From assembly GCF_018143015.1 (NCBI RefSeq), contig NC_054743.1, forward strand, positions 45,604,922-45,668,921: 64,000 bases of DNA, read 5' to 3'. The position numbers and the translations under genes were made by a program. Below, in pieces: positions 12,282 to 24,845 of the stretch. Source of the DNA: Lytechinus variegatus. Its lineage: Eukaryota > Echinodermata > Echinoidea > Temnopleuroida > Toxopneustidae. The notes below the pieces were generated by a model that was given only the letters and a program-made list of their open reading frames with translations, did no database searches and had not been told where the DNA came from. The number at the start of each line of letters is the position of its first letter. The stretch's first letter is position 1.

Positions 12282-12956
12282 TTAACCCTAAAAAGGCCGT
12301 GGGAGCCCAAAAATTTTCACGATAAATCCACAACGTGAAAGATTGTGCCGCGTCATTATAAAGCCTTTTTTAAAAAAAGTTTATGAGTTTTCAGACAAAA
12401 TTTGTGACACCTGGGTACCCGGTTCTGCAATTATGCAACATTGTGCATTGTGTAAGTACACATGTCAGAATTGCACTAAAATGTGATTTCATGGACAAAT
12501 CCAATGCAAAATCTGTTTCTAGCCAGAATTCATAATTGTATCGTACCGGTTAATGTTTATTTTTACTGATTAAAATCTATTAATTTCATTGTGCTTATGA
12601 TCAGAAAATTTTGTCAACAATATAAAAAAAGTAAAAAAAAAACAAAGAAATACTTAAGAAAGGAAAAAAATACATATGAAAGGTATGTGATATCAATTAA
12701 TCTTTATGTGTCTGAACAAAAACTTCAAGGTCTGTGTTTATAGATTTCCAGCCAAATTCTAATTTCATGCATGATTTAGTAAAACATATAATTCTAAATA
12801 ATTTTAGAATGATCAAATATACAATTTTTTCATCTGTGGCAGGCATTTTGCATTTCTTCACAATTGCGCAATTAACGGTCAATCTTGAGGGCCCCCACTC
12901 CCCTTCCGCCCATCTTTCCTGCCTCCAAAATACCCTGGCAGTCTTATTAGGGTTAG
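12282..12956 (-). mobile_element. CCCTAAA-family MITE, diverged copy A
   Basis: Left end TTAACCCTAAAAAGG, right end CTTATTAGGGTTAG. Inside are the family landmarks 'ttcacgataaatcc', 'ggtacccggtt', 'caaatccaatgcaaa' and a terminal C-rich stretch. Orientation is opposite to the copy at 27297-28041. Confidence 0.6.
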
Positions 12957-12989
12957 ATTAAGTCTACATTAAGCAAACATAAAATTCTT

Positions 12990-13250
12990 ACAATTGAATT
13001 CAGTGGCATATATAATGAGCCAAATATTTTGAGAGGGCTAAATATGGCGAATGGAACAAAAGTTCTCCAAAGAGAGCGAAGGGAGTGTGCAAAATTTTAG
13101 AACTTTTTAATACAGAAATCAAAATTTGGAAAGATTTTGACGTAATAATATCCAGTAAATACTCTCTATTTCACCCTTTCTCGTTCGCTTTCTTTTTCTC
13201 CTTTTCTTTCTTGGTCGTTAAACATTGGGGGGGGGGGGGCAGTCAGACCG
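12990..13250 (+). repeat. Degenerate dispersed repeat ending in poly-G
   Basis: Begins near 'cagtggcatatataatgagcc' (related to 9555-9825) and ends in a run of 11-12 G near 13228. No gene seen between 13250 and 13990. Confidence 0.35.
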
Positions 13251-13997
13251 CAGGTCCCTATGCTAATGAGCAAAAAGTCCAGATACATCCAAATCATCTC
13301 GTGGCTGAATCCTTGCAAAATCTTGTGATTCATGAGATTTTCTTTCTCGAGTCTAAGAATTTACCTGTTTTAAAGAGAAATTCCAGTATTGGTAACGATC
13401 TCAAAATGACTTTTTACAGAATCTAATATAATGACCACCCAAGTGTCTGTTTGTATGAATAAAAAATATGTGCCAAAGGATTCTGGAAGAAATTGTGTAA
13501 TTGCTGAGAAATAAGCAAAATAAGCTCATATTCCAGCAATAATAATACACTGTCCCACGTGTGCCTATCTGTGTTGGTGATCTTCAGTGTGAACATTTTT
13601 CAGCGTAGATTTCAAGATTTCACAAAGTTCAGTTTATGTAACTTTACCAAATCTAGATCCTCGATGATATACTGACAATTAAGCCAGACTTTCTCATGAA
13701 ATCAGTGTTTACTGCAACTACTGGCATTTCTTTTTAACCTCAAGTTAAATTAAATATTATTGCACTATCAGATAGAGTAAAAGTTACTCTTTCATATTGG
13801 TCATTTATTTTGTATACAATATTTTGTTAAATAAGTAAATTTCTGGCCTGAAAGTGTGCCTCAAAACTTAATTTTCTTCTTCCATTTTCTTTTGCACATT
13901 GTGCAAACTTTTTATTTTGAGCCTCAATGATATCCATATCACCAAAAGCTGAACTTCTTTTCTTTCTCACAATGCCACTCTTGATATGCGGCACCTT

Positions 13998-14291
13998 TTA
14001 ATCGGGTCAAGATCACACTTTTCCCACTAAGGTACAATACGAGATTTCTGTAATTTTGTACTTGCATGAAATCCAGAGTTCTGATTGGCTGGATAAGGTT
14101 CACAGAACAACAGGCACAGGGTATTTGAGGAGATTACCACATGGGAAGTGTGACCTTCCTACGAACCCTGGCATTGGAACCGTTGGAATTTGCCACTGGG
14201 TGGTCTATTTGACCAATCAGAATGCAGTATTCTTGTTTTCAAACTGCTTTATGTACTTGGCAAATGAAAAGTGTGATCTTGACCCGATTAA
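13998..14291. mobile_element. TTAA-flanked MITE of about 290 bp with TCGGGTCAAGATCACACTT ends
   Basis: TTAA then TCGGGTCAAGATCACACTT at the left; AAGTGTGATCTTGACCCGA then TTAA at the right. The terminal match is perfect over about 22 bp and imperfect further in ('agttctgattgg' against 'ccaatcagaatgc'). Confidence 0.8.
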
Positions 14292-15063
14292 ACCAATTCT
14301 TATTTTGAAACCTATATCGTTTCAAAGCATACATATTCAGCTTTATCATGATATAAAAATCATTTGGGCTCAAACACAAATAAAGTGTGAAAATAGCAAC
14401 TTTTGTCTGGTGAAAATATTTATTTTATAGCATATTTTAGATCAAACTTTGAACCTATATTACAAAATCTTTGAATAAATCCAAACATATGACATGAAAG
14501 AATGATTCTTCTTCTTTACAATGGTACCAAATTCATGAAATTCGATGCACAGTTAGAGCAGCAATGACCGAATGAAAAGGTGTTATGGTCCGCGTCAAGC
14601 TCATTAAATATACAAAACATCTCAAGTCATGAATATCATTTGGATGAAAGAAGCCACTCTCTTGGGACCTGCAGTCTGACTGGGGGGCATGGCCCCCATC
14701 TATACATCAGTGATGGATTTAATACTTTTTGCATGTACGATGACGATGCTCGCTCTCTCTCACCCATCCTCACTATGTGTATATGTGTGTGCAAGATGAA
14801 TTATGAGGAATAATTGCATGAAGTGACGTTTTTCAACCAGAGATTGATCCTTATATATTATTTACTATTGCATTTTTGTTCATCATATTGACCCATCTTG
14901 ACCCCTTTACCCCCCCCCCTGACAAAAACCTAATAGTCAAATGAAGTTTCCTTTTCTTTTCTTTTGATATACATGTAATGTATTCATGTGAGAAAAAAAA
15001 TTATAGTGCCAAACATTTTTTGAAAATTTTAATTTATTCCTTCAGGTGAGGTTTTGTCCACAG

Positions 15064-15161
15064 TTCCAGAAGGACACAAAATAGTATCAGAAAGTCATGC
15101 CAGAATCAACAACTGAAGGGTTTGAAGAGCCAGATAAAGAGCCGAGAAATGTGATTTAAAG
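15064..15161 (+). CDS. THAP-domain gene, possible fourth exon (Lys/Gln-rich helix)
   Basis: Following CCACAG and preceding AAAG|GTAAGT. Entered in phase 2 from 12190 it encodes a basic, Gln-rich stretch including NQQLKGLKSQIKSREM, like the coiled-coil tails of THAP proteins. A TGA occurs just before the donor, so either this is the gene's end or the copy is damaged. Assignment rests on phase and composition only. Confidence 0.3.
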
Positions 15162-15807
15162 GTAAGTTAAACTTATTTATAATTCTGATTCATTTTGGCA
15201 TAGAAAGTAAGTCATAATAACAATTTGAATTATTTTTGTCTTCTTGATTTGCTCTTTGTCAGGAATCCAAATTTTAGAATTAAACTCTTAGTTTGAGGTG
15301 TTGATGATTTTTTTTTCAGCTGCAAAAGTAACAAACCAATATCAATCATTGGTCGATAATGTGACTTGCTTTCTCTTGCCAAATTGGTACATGTACATGT
15401 ATATTCTGCATTTCTATAATGATTGACCCCACCACTAGCACATAAGATGCAACATGTCAAATAACTGTCAAACTCACTTCATCATGTATTTAATTATTAA
15501 TATTTCATTAAAGGAGTAAAAGGACTCAGAAAGATTACCCGAAAAAGCTCACAGAATTTTTTTTACTGGTAGACCCTTTACATTCATTTGATGAATTGAG
15601 TTCATGCAAAATCAACTGAATGTTATGAGTACAAAATCCTGTTAATACACCTTACTGTGAGGCTATTCTGGTAGGTCATCCCGGGAGTGCCTGAGGATCT
15701 TGTCCATTTGGATAAATCTTGCAAAGTACCAAGAGGTGCCTCCACCCCCCCCCCACTCTATTTAGGGTTAACAATGAAATTGAAATTAGGAATAAGTTTA
15801 GTATCTT

Positions 15808-16313
15808 CCCGGGGGGGGGGGGCACTCAGTATATAATGCATAGTGGGTATGTGCCGCGGAGGGGACCCCCATTTTCACACTCAAATTTCCGTTCCAAGGC
15901 ATAGCATTTTTGCCTTGTTGATAAAAAGAACAAAGAAAGCCGCTCCAAGGCATAGCATTTTCTTCTTATCGAGAAAAAAGAAGAGGGAAATCCGCTCCAA
16001 AGCTAGCATATTTTTCGTTACGCTGCTCCGATCGCATTGAACGAGTCGAATTTTGGTGAAAAGCGGCCGCAGAGCTCCCCCGGCGGAGGCCGCGCTAGCT
16101 GCATCATGCACGCATGACCGTTCCGTGGGGATGCATACGCACTCACACGCTGGCGATCCGTTCCAAGGACCCCCGTTTTCACAAACATTTGTCGTTCCGA
16201 AGCCGTTCCGAGGACCCTCCTTTTTACAATAAGCCCGCTCCAAGGCCCCCGTTTTTTGTCTCGCCCGCGGCACACCCCCACCACATTTTTGGTCGAGTGC
16301 CCCCCCCCCCGGG
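15808..16313 (+). mobile_element. hAT-like MITE with poly-G ends and 8-bp target-site duplication, copy 1
   Basis: AGTATCTT occurs at 15800-15807 and again at 16314-16321, bracketing CCCGGGGG...GCACTC and GAGTGCCCCC...CGGG. The interior repeats 'ttccgttccaaggc' and 'ccgctccaag' words. Further copies are at 30556-31101 and (partial) 47208-47620. An 8-bp duplication fits hAT-type transposition. Confidence 0.82.
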
Positions 16314-16355
16314 AGTATCTTGCTCATATGCATTATAAATTAATTACTATTTCAG

Positions 16356-16640
16356 GTACTTCAATCACATGCACAGTAGGAGCAAAAACAGCAGCAAACA
16401 CACAGGAGATGTAACACTACATTGACCAACAACTACAGCAGCATCAACAATTTCTGCAGGAGATGCAAAAACCACACTGGCAACCTCAACAACATCAAGG
16501 TGTCCAAGCACTCCGGGAACGTTAACAGCAACCACAGCTTCAGCTGGAGTTTCAACAAACACATCAGAAAAAAACCAACAGCAGCAAAAAAAACACTTAT
16601 GAATAATGAAATGAATCTAATTGAAACTCAAAAGCCAATG
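16356..16640 (+). pseudogene. Gln-rich exon-like segment, possible 3' end of the THAP gene
   Basis: Follows TATTTCAG at 16355. One frame reads LQQHQQFLQEMQ; the coding-like signal switches frame and meets stops, so no single long frame holds. AATAAA-like signals follow at 16750-16820. It could be the degraded terminal exon of the THAP gene or simple CAG/CAA-rich sequence. Confidence 0.25.
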
Positions 16641-16934
16641 ACGCAACATCTTTGACAAACTGAGACAATTATTCATTCTTTTACAGGATAAAGAAATACT
16701 TTTTTAAAGTGTAAATTTGCAGGAACACAATGGATGTTCCTATGTATCTATTTAATGAAATAAATTTGACTTTAATAAATTCAGTAAATTCAATTCAATA
16801 AATTTAGTGATTCAATAAATATCTACTTTTATTTGTCAATGAGTGAAAATACCTGTATTTTCTATTTAGAATGACAAAAAGCAATTTATCAATTCAATAT
16901 CATCAAAAACTTTAGCAATATGGTTGTTAGGCCC

Positions 16935-17182
16935 TCCAAATTGTTGATATTTTGATGAAAAAGCCGTTTCTGCTGCAATATTTGATGCAACTCAAATAGA
17001 TCAAATATTGTCGCAGAAATTGTCATTTGCCCCTGAAAGTATCTGCGGCAAATATTTGACGCAGCTCAAATAGCTGCATCAAATATTGCCGCAGAAATTG
17101 TCATTTGCCGCTGTTTTGAGATTTGCCGCAGAAAATGGGAGTTGCCGCTGCGGCAAATGTTTTATGAAACGGGCCCCAGGTC
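16935..17182. repeat. Repeat of nested GCGGCAAAT/ATTTGCCGC palindromes
   Basis: Words such as CAAATATT, TTTGATGCA and ATTTGCCGC alternate in both orientations. It ends GAAACGGGCCCCAGG, like the ends of the unit at 22523-25010. Confidence 0.4.
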
Positions 17183-18900
17183 AATCAAAATATTTTCGAA
17201 TTCGTGCTGGTGAGCAACACGTTCACTCCCAGCGATAGGGACTTTAAAAATGGCATAGGAAATATGCATTTTCTAAGTATGGTAAACTCATAGTAGAATT
17301 TACATGTAGGTGTTGCAAGAATTAAATTGTGAATGAACTGTATTGGTAGGTAAGACATGCCTAGAGGATTATTTGTCTTTATCCATTTCTATTTTCCACA
17401 TTTTTCTTTTGTTTGACTTTATTTTCTAGGGGGAAGCCCCACTCCCCCATTCCTGTGGATGCCAATTGGTTGGGGGCTTGGAATAGTGCAAGTTAAAAGG
17501 GTGAACCTGAACTTTATAGATATCAAGAGAGAAAGAATTGGAAAGTTAAAATGGATAAAAACAAAGATGGAGAGTGAGAAAGATGGTGGACTTTCAAGGG
17601 GCATTAAAAAATCTCATATTAAAACATCATTTTTGTTTTTGTAATTATTCTATTTATCCAGGGTCAGTCAAAATATTAGCATCCACAGGAGGGTGGGATC
17701 CTTCCCGCCTTAAAACTGAAATCTAAAGAAAAGTGTAGAAATGGATAAAAGACAAAGATCCTCTGCGCATGATTTACCAGCAAATGCAGCTCATTCAGAA
17801 TTTAACTCTTAGAGCACCTAAATTGTACTATAGGCCTACAATATGTGTTTACCATGCTTAGGAAACACATATTTCCTAAGCTATTTTAAAACGAGTCCTA
17901 CTGCTCGGAAGTGAACAAGTTGCTTCCTTACTCATATTCAAGAACGTTTTGACTAACCTCCTTTTTTAATTGGTTGCTTTGCTCCCTCACATACCCAACA
18001 ATTTGTTGTCCTCTACATTTCTTCTGCTTGGTCACTTCGCTCCCTCTTACATATTCCTCAAATCTCTTGGCCCCTGCATTTTCCTTCTGTCATTTTGCTC
18101 TCTCGCATATATCCCCCCCACAAAATTCTGCTCTGTCGCATTCGCTCCCTCGCACATATCCCAAAATTGTTTTGCCCCACCCTGCATTTTTTTTCTGCTG
18201 ACAGCCATGTCCTGCCCAACCTCTCTCTCCAATACCTTGAAATGATGGGGGGGGGGGTAACTTTAGATATGAGAGTGACCGAACAATTGTAAATCAGTGA
18301 AATATTTGACTTTTCTTTTGATTAGTTAATATTTTCTGTGAGAGTGATTATTGCAAAGGATTATACCCCTTTCTGTACACAAAACATACCAGTATTTTGA
18401 GAAATAACAACAGAAAAAAGACCACATTCTTCCTAACTGTTCAAATCCTTAAAAAAATAAAATATGGTAATTTTTACTTTCTCAGGCATTCATCACAGGC
18501 TCCCCAATTCCTGTCTCTATTTCTCTATCACCCCCATTCTTAATTCATCTTTTTGTCTCTATCCAACAGCTCATTTATAACTGTGGCCTTGTTCTATCCT
18601 ACATGTATTCTATTCTTCTGTCAGCTTGCCGTCATTCCTACTTTTCACAAACTTTTCTCTTCTGACATTCAAATCAGAATGAATATACTGTAAGACATCT
18701 TCAAATTCAATGAATTCATTTTTGTTACATGCCCAGTGATAAACGTTTTCATTGAGCTATTTTAAATAATCAGAATCCACACAGCGTAAATTTTTTGTTG
18801 TAAAGTTGTGCAAATCAATGTTTGTCCAAACTTAAAAGCAAGTAATGTATAAGGTAGGACTTCTGTGTGGTTTTCAGCCTCTTCTCCAAGTTTTAATACA
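17183..18900. other. Intergenic or intronic sequence, no gene seen
   Basis: Only low-complexity C/T-rich tracts (17970-18250) with short open frames and a poly-G run near 18247. I see no domain, splice-supported exon or clear transposon end. Confidence 0.5.
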
Positions 18901-18930
18901 GTCCATTATTGTTGTTGACTTCCACTTTAC

Positions 18931-19076
18931 CCCTCTTGGACTTTCTGGTATTCAGTAGGAGTGGTCTTCGAGAAATTAAGGTGCTGAAGACTTTGGCACT
19001 GGTGTCTTTGCAGTATCTGGGAGGTTGTTTGCTGAATCGAAAAGTCTTTTGGGAAATACCTTGGTTTGGGTGAATT
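18931..19076 (-). pseudogene. Inverted copy of the THAP-gene linker exon
   Basis: Minus-strand TACAG acceptor and GGGG|TAAAG-like donor match those of 11454-11594. It is 146 bp against 141, so the frame is not kept, and an in-frame stop appears after the conserved KSSAP. Most differences are small indels, typical of drift after duplication. Confidence 0.65.
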
Positions 19077-19275
19077 CTGTAGAAGACGAATTAATAAAAA
19101 ATAAGAAAAAAGAATATTGAACAAAAACAGATACAAGAATGAAAAGATAACTATTCAAAGATAATTTTTCAATCAAATATTCGATTATCCATGAAGAACA
19201 ATATTCGTTTAGAAATCAAACCTTTTGCAGTGACTTGCAACAAGATAATATTTTTAAAAATATACATGATGATAT

Positions 19276-20025
19276 ATAAACCCTATCTAGCCCCGGGGGG
19301 GGGGGGCTTAATAAGCCCCCCTCCCATCCACATTTTTCATGATAAGTCCACAATGAGAAATGAGGTACCATGATTACTTTTTGGTCAATTCTGCAGAGCT
19401 TTTGAGACACCCGGATATTCAGTTACGCAACATTTTATGAGTTTATGTCGGACCAAAAATTGCTCAAAAATATTATTTTGTATACACATTTAATCCAATG
19501 GAAATTCTATTTTCAGTCATAATTGACAAATTTATCATTATTCTTGCACTTATTGGTTGAAAATAATCAAATCTTTGCTTTTTATAATCAGAATAGTGCC
19601 ATGAACAGATCCCATTAAAAAAACTATAAAATACATAAGGCCCCAAAACAAAGAAATACATATGGAATTATAGAAACAATAAAATACATAAGATTAGAAA
19701 TGTCATTTACCATTTATTTTTGAGCAACTTTGTTAGAAATCATAGAATTTCGGGAATTCTTTAGAGATTAACCTTTAAAACAAAGAATTCTCTATTACGC
19801 ATAAATTAGCATTACTAATTTATTAACAATAAATAATTTATTAACAATAAATTTTAATGAATTCTGTAACCTTTAGTTCCATGCTTGCAGATTACATTGA
19901 TGTTGATGTGTGCATTGGTTTTCGTTTTGATCAGAGGCAAGATCTGAAGAGGGGGACCAAAAAAGCCCACCTCCCCCTCCCTGGGCTATGCAATCTCAAA
20001 GTAGCCCAGGATTATGAGTTAAACC
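19276..20025 (-). mobile_element. CCCTAAA-family MITE, diverged copy B
   Basis: Near the left end AAACCCTATCTAGCCCCGGG; interior 'tttttcatgataagtcca', 'tacgcaacattttatgag', 'ccaatggaaattct'. The right end is degenerate ('agtagcccagg'). TTAA is not preserved. Confidence 0.55.
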
Positions 20026-20233
20026 AAATTTTAAAAAATATATTTATTTAGTAGTTTACTGTAAATACACAGTATAGGCCCCGGTCCATGGTTATCCTCC
20101 TGATTAGGATAATTTTCATCTCTATTTTGCTACTGAAAATTGAATAATTAAAGCAATGTTCTATCAAAACAAAGGTAGATAAAACAGAATATATATTTCT
20201 TTAGAACGCATGTATGATATAGATCCACTGTAC

Positions 20234-20447
20234 CTTCTGAAGACGAGGCGGGAAATCAAATATGGTTGGGACAGCATCCTGTTTAAGACGTATCGTCTGC
20301 CCAGGTCAAAGCAAGCATCTTCAAAATGATCAGAACAGAGTACAGAGCTCTTGGAGGAATTCAATGAAGCTCGCTTCATATTGACCATCCTTACTGTGTT
20401 ACAGTTCCGGTCTTGGTACCGGTTCAGTCCAATGGCTGAATGGGAAT
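20234..20447 (-). pseudogene. Inverted copy of the THAP-domain exon
   Basis: On the minus strand it encodes [17 protein letters not shown], like 8472-8677. A 4-bp loss (relative to the left copy, after the codon for the final Asp) breaks the frame before the AVP box. Splice sites TGCTGCAG and AAG|GTACAG are kept. It retains 12 bp missing from the left copy, so the two copies decayed independently. Confidence 0.72.
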
Positions 20448-21063
20448 CTGCAGCAAATGTAAACACATGTCATAGAATCAATTACACATAATTAAGAAAG
20501 TTTGACGTGTCCAAAGGAAACAGATGCCCCCGCAGAATTGTACAAAATGTTTTTTTATTGTTTTATGATGCAATTTTCTGTAAATCAATTAAACTATACA
20601 CTAAATAAAATAAGATTTCAGTTCTTGATGTTTTAATAAGAGATTACCACAATTTTGTTTATGAATTTTGAACAGAAAAGTTGATATTTCCCCCCAAATT
20701 ACTAAATCATGGAAATTGAATGCCTACAAAAAAAAAACACTTTATAAGTAATATGACATTTCATTCCTAATACATGATTATATACGTGTTGTCCCTAGGT
20801 GTCCTGAGTCTTGTCAATCGAGGGGGGGGGCGAGGAGAATTTGCACAATGGAAAAATTGATATACATTGGGTTTCAAAGCTTAATTTCATTTCGGGTAAA
20901 TCAATATGCTTTATTTCATTTGAATCAATTATACCAATTTTAGGGCATAAAATACAAATTCAATTCAAACCTATAAATATAGCCCTTGAACTACTTATTT
21001 TTTTAATTCAGGAATTCTGATCAAATGTATATTAAAAACAATCAGTAGGCCTATATAATGTTT

Positions 21064-21737
21064 TTAACCCTTATGAGACTGGGGGCTGATTTACCCCCTT
21101 GTCATATTTTGCAATAAATCCACTGCACAATTTTTTTTACCGCATCACTCACAGACTTACAGCATCACTCACTCACTTTTTCGAGTCTCGCGCAACTTTT
21201 GAGACCAAAATTGCGACCCCCTGGTATGTGCTTTCGAAATTACACAACATTTTGGAAGTTACACAACATTTTGGAAGTGCATGCAGACCAAAAGTTGCTG
21301 GAAAAATGTGAATTTGCGTACAAATCTATGGAAATAGTGTTTTTAGCCATAATTCATAAATGTGCCATTATATTTCCTTTTACTGATTAAAATCAATTAA
21401 TTTCAACTTTTTTACGGTCAAATATGGTCCCCGACTATTTCCATTGAAACAACAATAAACACATAAGAAAATAAGTGTGATGTTGAAATATATTGAGTCT
21501 GTGAACCAAAAGTGATCATTTCAGGGGCATTATTTAGTTAATTAGAGCAAACTTTTGATTTTACGCGTAAATTAGCAATGAGATTTAGGCAAAATTTGAT
21601 TATAGTTTTTTAGAATATACCATGGGTAATGCGTTTGCCAATCATCGCTGTGATCCCATGATTGACTGCCCAGATCATAAAGCCCCCCCCCCCCCCAGTC
21701 TTCTTAGGAAATGAAATAGCCCAGTCTATGTAGGTTA
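21064..21737 (-). mobile_element. CCCTAAA-family MITE, copy C
   Basis: TTAACCCTTATGAGACTGGG at the left; AATAGCCCAGTCTATGTAGG at the right, next to a run of 15-16 C near 21686. Interior landmarks 'gagaccaaaattgcgacc' and 'aattcataaatgtgcc'. Confidence 0.7.
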
Positions 21738-22975
21738 CTGGTAATGTTTTTTTTTTTACTTTTTCATTTTTCTTATGTACAGATTTTCAAATTTATTACT
21801 AATAGAAATTTTCAGCAATTTCTGAAAATAATGATACAGATACAAATTTTGGCAATGACTCACATTGAGTTGTACATGAAATCAAGATTTTAAGCAATTC
21901 GGGATCTGATAATATGCACTTGTGTATATCATAACTGCGTAACCATGCATGCATTCCAAAAATAGTCTTGAATGTTGTGTGGCCCTGCCATGTTTACGAA
22001 TTTATTGTAGATAAAAGTGAGCTAATCACATAGATTTGTTTGTTAAAATGATATTCTTAATATTGATTGCTGTGCAAGATTGAACAGGGAGAAGAGGAAC
22101 ATGACAAAGCAATCAAGAAAGAGTAAAGGGGGGAAGAGAAAGAGGATTTATTTATAACACACAAGTAAAAAAAATGTGTTTTAAAACACACTGGTTAAAA
22201 CGTGCCAACCCGGGCCCCAGTTAACGCGATCAGAAATCCATTCAATATGATTGAACTTAATATCATGCAGAAATCAATACGCATATAAATATAATCAAAA
22301 AAATAAATTTTGAACCAACTTGCATAATGAGCTGTGAACTTAGCCTGTATTTTGGTGACATCTACGGATCTACCTACACACCAAATTTTTTTAAATCCAT
22401 TGAATGTTTTTCAAGTTATTGCGCGGAAACCAAGGGGGGGGGGGGCTGACAGGGGCAACACTTAATGCCCCCTCCGGGCTTCATCTGCAGGGGCATAAAA
22501 ACTCTAGGCCTACTCATCAGCAGGGGCCCGTTTCTCAACACCTGGACAAGTTAGTCCTATTTATCTACCAAACACAGAATTAGTTCCAAAATTACCCAAA
22601 AGGATTAACTAGAATCCATTAATATCATATTGATACTATTGGTGGAAAGTACATACCAGACGTAGCCTTAGTCACAAAATAGCAAATTTTCCAAAAGTTG
22701 CAAAAAATAGAGGCAAAATATGCTTAAAAAGTACTTAAACATGCAGACATGGGCATTAAATTTCTGAGGAAATGAAATTAACACTAATTCATATCATGAT
22801 AAAAAAAATCACATGTAAGTGGACATTGAGATATTTATCCCAAGATATAAAATTTGAATAGTTTACGTAAGTAAACCATAAGGCTTTCTTCCTAACATGA
22901 TGGTTTCTAGTGTTGCTGTTGGATGTTTGTGGTCTATATCATGGTTGTTCCACTTTATATGTTTGTCATTTTGCC

Positions 22976-23012
22976 TCCGACGAAGATTCTGCTAGGATCG
23001 AAAGCTTAGGCC
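22976..23012 (+). ncRNA. Degenerate hammerhead-like motif in a retroelement tail
   Basis: CCGACGAAGATTCTGCTAGG is followed by ATCGAAAGC. GATTCT-GCT-AGGATC forms a 6-bp hairpin between a CYGANGA-like box and GAAA, the layout of the hammerhead core. GCCT before and AGGC after can pair. A core U is C here, so activity is unlikely. Such motifs occur in Penelope-like and other retroelements. Confidence 0.3.
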
Positions 23013-23315
23013 CCCTTTTGACTCTCTAATTTACTCCATTGGCTCTTTTTTTTTTTTAGATAAGCAGTTTTCAGCAGCTTCTTTTTGCCTTTAACATGAT
23101 GATAATCAAACAGATTTTCAGGATTCCAAACATCATCAAAAAATATATTATCATGGATTGTTAAACTCTTTAGATACCTAAACGCACAATTTTATGAATG
23201 CTATGCGTATATTAGAGGAAGAATTTATTAAAATTTTGATAAGGGTCTGAAAACGAGTCCAATTATGGATGACCTGAAGTGGTAGAATCTTTGTCAATTC
23301 AATTATTTTACTACC

Positions 23316-24085
23316 TTAACCCTAATTCTCCGGGGGGGGCCATAATGGCCCCCCCCCTCAACAATTTTCACGATATATCTGCTGCGCGAAATTTTTTCAC
23401 CTCGCAGCTCACTGACTTTTTACATTCAAGTCTCGCGCAAATTTTGAGACCAAAGTTGTGAAGCCCGGGTACGCGGTTACGACATTACGCAACATTATGC
23501 AAGTGCATGTCAGACCCAAAATTGCTCATAAACGTGATTTCATGTACAAATCCAATGCAAATTGCGTATTTAGCCAAAATTCATAAATGTATCATTATTT
23601 CTACTTTTACTGATTAAACTTAATTATTTTTGCCTTGTTTATGATCAGAATTATGTCTGGAACAATTTCCATTGAAAAAACAATAAAAAACAAAAAGTAA
23701 AAAAACAAAGAAATACATAAGAAATTCATAAAACAATAAAATACATAAGAAATTCATTTCCAAACCAAAGTTTTTTTGAATTACGATTGTTAAGAATGCT
23801 ACAAAGAAAATTTTTACCAAAAATTAGCATTCTAGGAGCTTTATTTAGTGAATTAGAGCAAAAAGTATGATTTTTGCATAAATTAGCATAATTAATTCAT
23901 ATAAAATAAAATCTCTTTTTTTTGGAAAATTTTACCATACAGCCTTGTAGATTTCATCGCACACTACCAGCGTGCAAATTTTTGCGTCGCTCGCGTGATC
24001 GGCGGCCGAGATCTTAAGGGGGGGCCATAATGGCCCCCCCCCCGGGAATGACAAGAATCAAAATACCCGGGAGATTTAGGGTTAA
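23316..24085 (-). mobile_element. CCCTAAA-family MITE, copy D
   Basis: TTAACCCTAATTCTCCGGGG at the left and GGGAGATTTAGGGTTAA at the right, with CCATAATGG flanked by G and C runs at both ends. Interior landmarks match the other copies. Confidence 0.78.
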
Positions 24086-24246
24086 ATTAACACTTGTTAT
24101 AATTTCTGTGCATTACAATTACTATTGAATGATTTATCCCACTTGTTTGCTATATAATTCATTTTTCTTTAAATTATTACGTAATAAAATTTTCAAATTT
24201 CGAGGCTCATTTGAATGTCACAGTCTATCCACATGATATCACTACA

Positions 24247-24845
24247 TAAAGGACAAGTCCACTCCAACAAAAACTTTATTTGAATAAAAAGAGAAAAATT
24301 CAACAACCATAACACTGAAAATTTCAACAAAATTGCATGTAAAATAAGAAAGTTATGGCATTCTAAAGTTTCGCTTCATTTCACAAAACAGTTATGCACA
24401 TCTCGGTCGATATGCAAATGAGAAACTGATGACATCACTCACTATTTCTTTTGTAATCTATTATATGAAATATGAATTATTTTTATTTCTCGTCATTGTC
24501 ATGTGAAATGAAGTGTCATTCCTCCCTGAACACGTGGAATTACATTATTTTAACATTTTGTGCTTCAGGCAAGGAGGTCCTAATTGTCAAATTTGTAAAA
24601 AATGAAATATTGTATAATTCAAACAATAAAAAACAAAAGAAATAGTGAGTGACATCATCGACTCTCTCATTTGAATGTAACTGGCTCGTTAATATAACTA
24701 TTTTGTTCAAAATAAGCGAAACTTTGAAATGTCATTAATTTATTATTTTACATCCGATTTTGATGAAATTTTCAGCATTGTGCTTGTCTGGTCCTTCTCC
24801 ATTGATTCAAATCAACATTTTTTCTGAGGTGGACTTGACCCTTAA
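24247..24845. mobile_element. TTAA-type palindromic MITE, AGGACAAGTCCAC family, copy 1
   Basis: Left ATAAAGGACAAGTCCACTCC, right GAGGTGGACTTGACCCTTAA. Interior 'aataagaaagttatggcatt' and the inverse near 24735. The copy at 41624-42659 has clean TTAA on both sides. Confidence 0.78.

Larger units (their letters stand above)
18905..22700. repeat. Right arm of the inverted THAP-region duplication
   Basis: Reverse-complement counterpart of 8210-11612. It is interrupted by a CCCTAAA-family MITE (about 19276-20025) and by about 2 kb of sequence (about 20507-22490), including another MITE, that the left arm lacks. Homology resumes at 'aaactctaggcctactca' (22498) and continues to about 22700. Confidence 0.72.

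Noticed and set aside
15843-16338. Overlapping frames of up to 150 codons in the poly-G MITE
   Set aside because: The same frames are disrupted in the copies at 30556 and 47208; the GC-rich composition explains the lack of stops.
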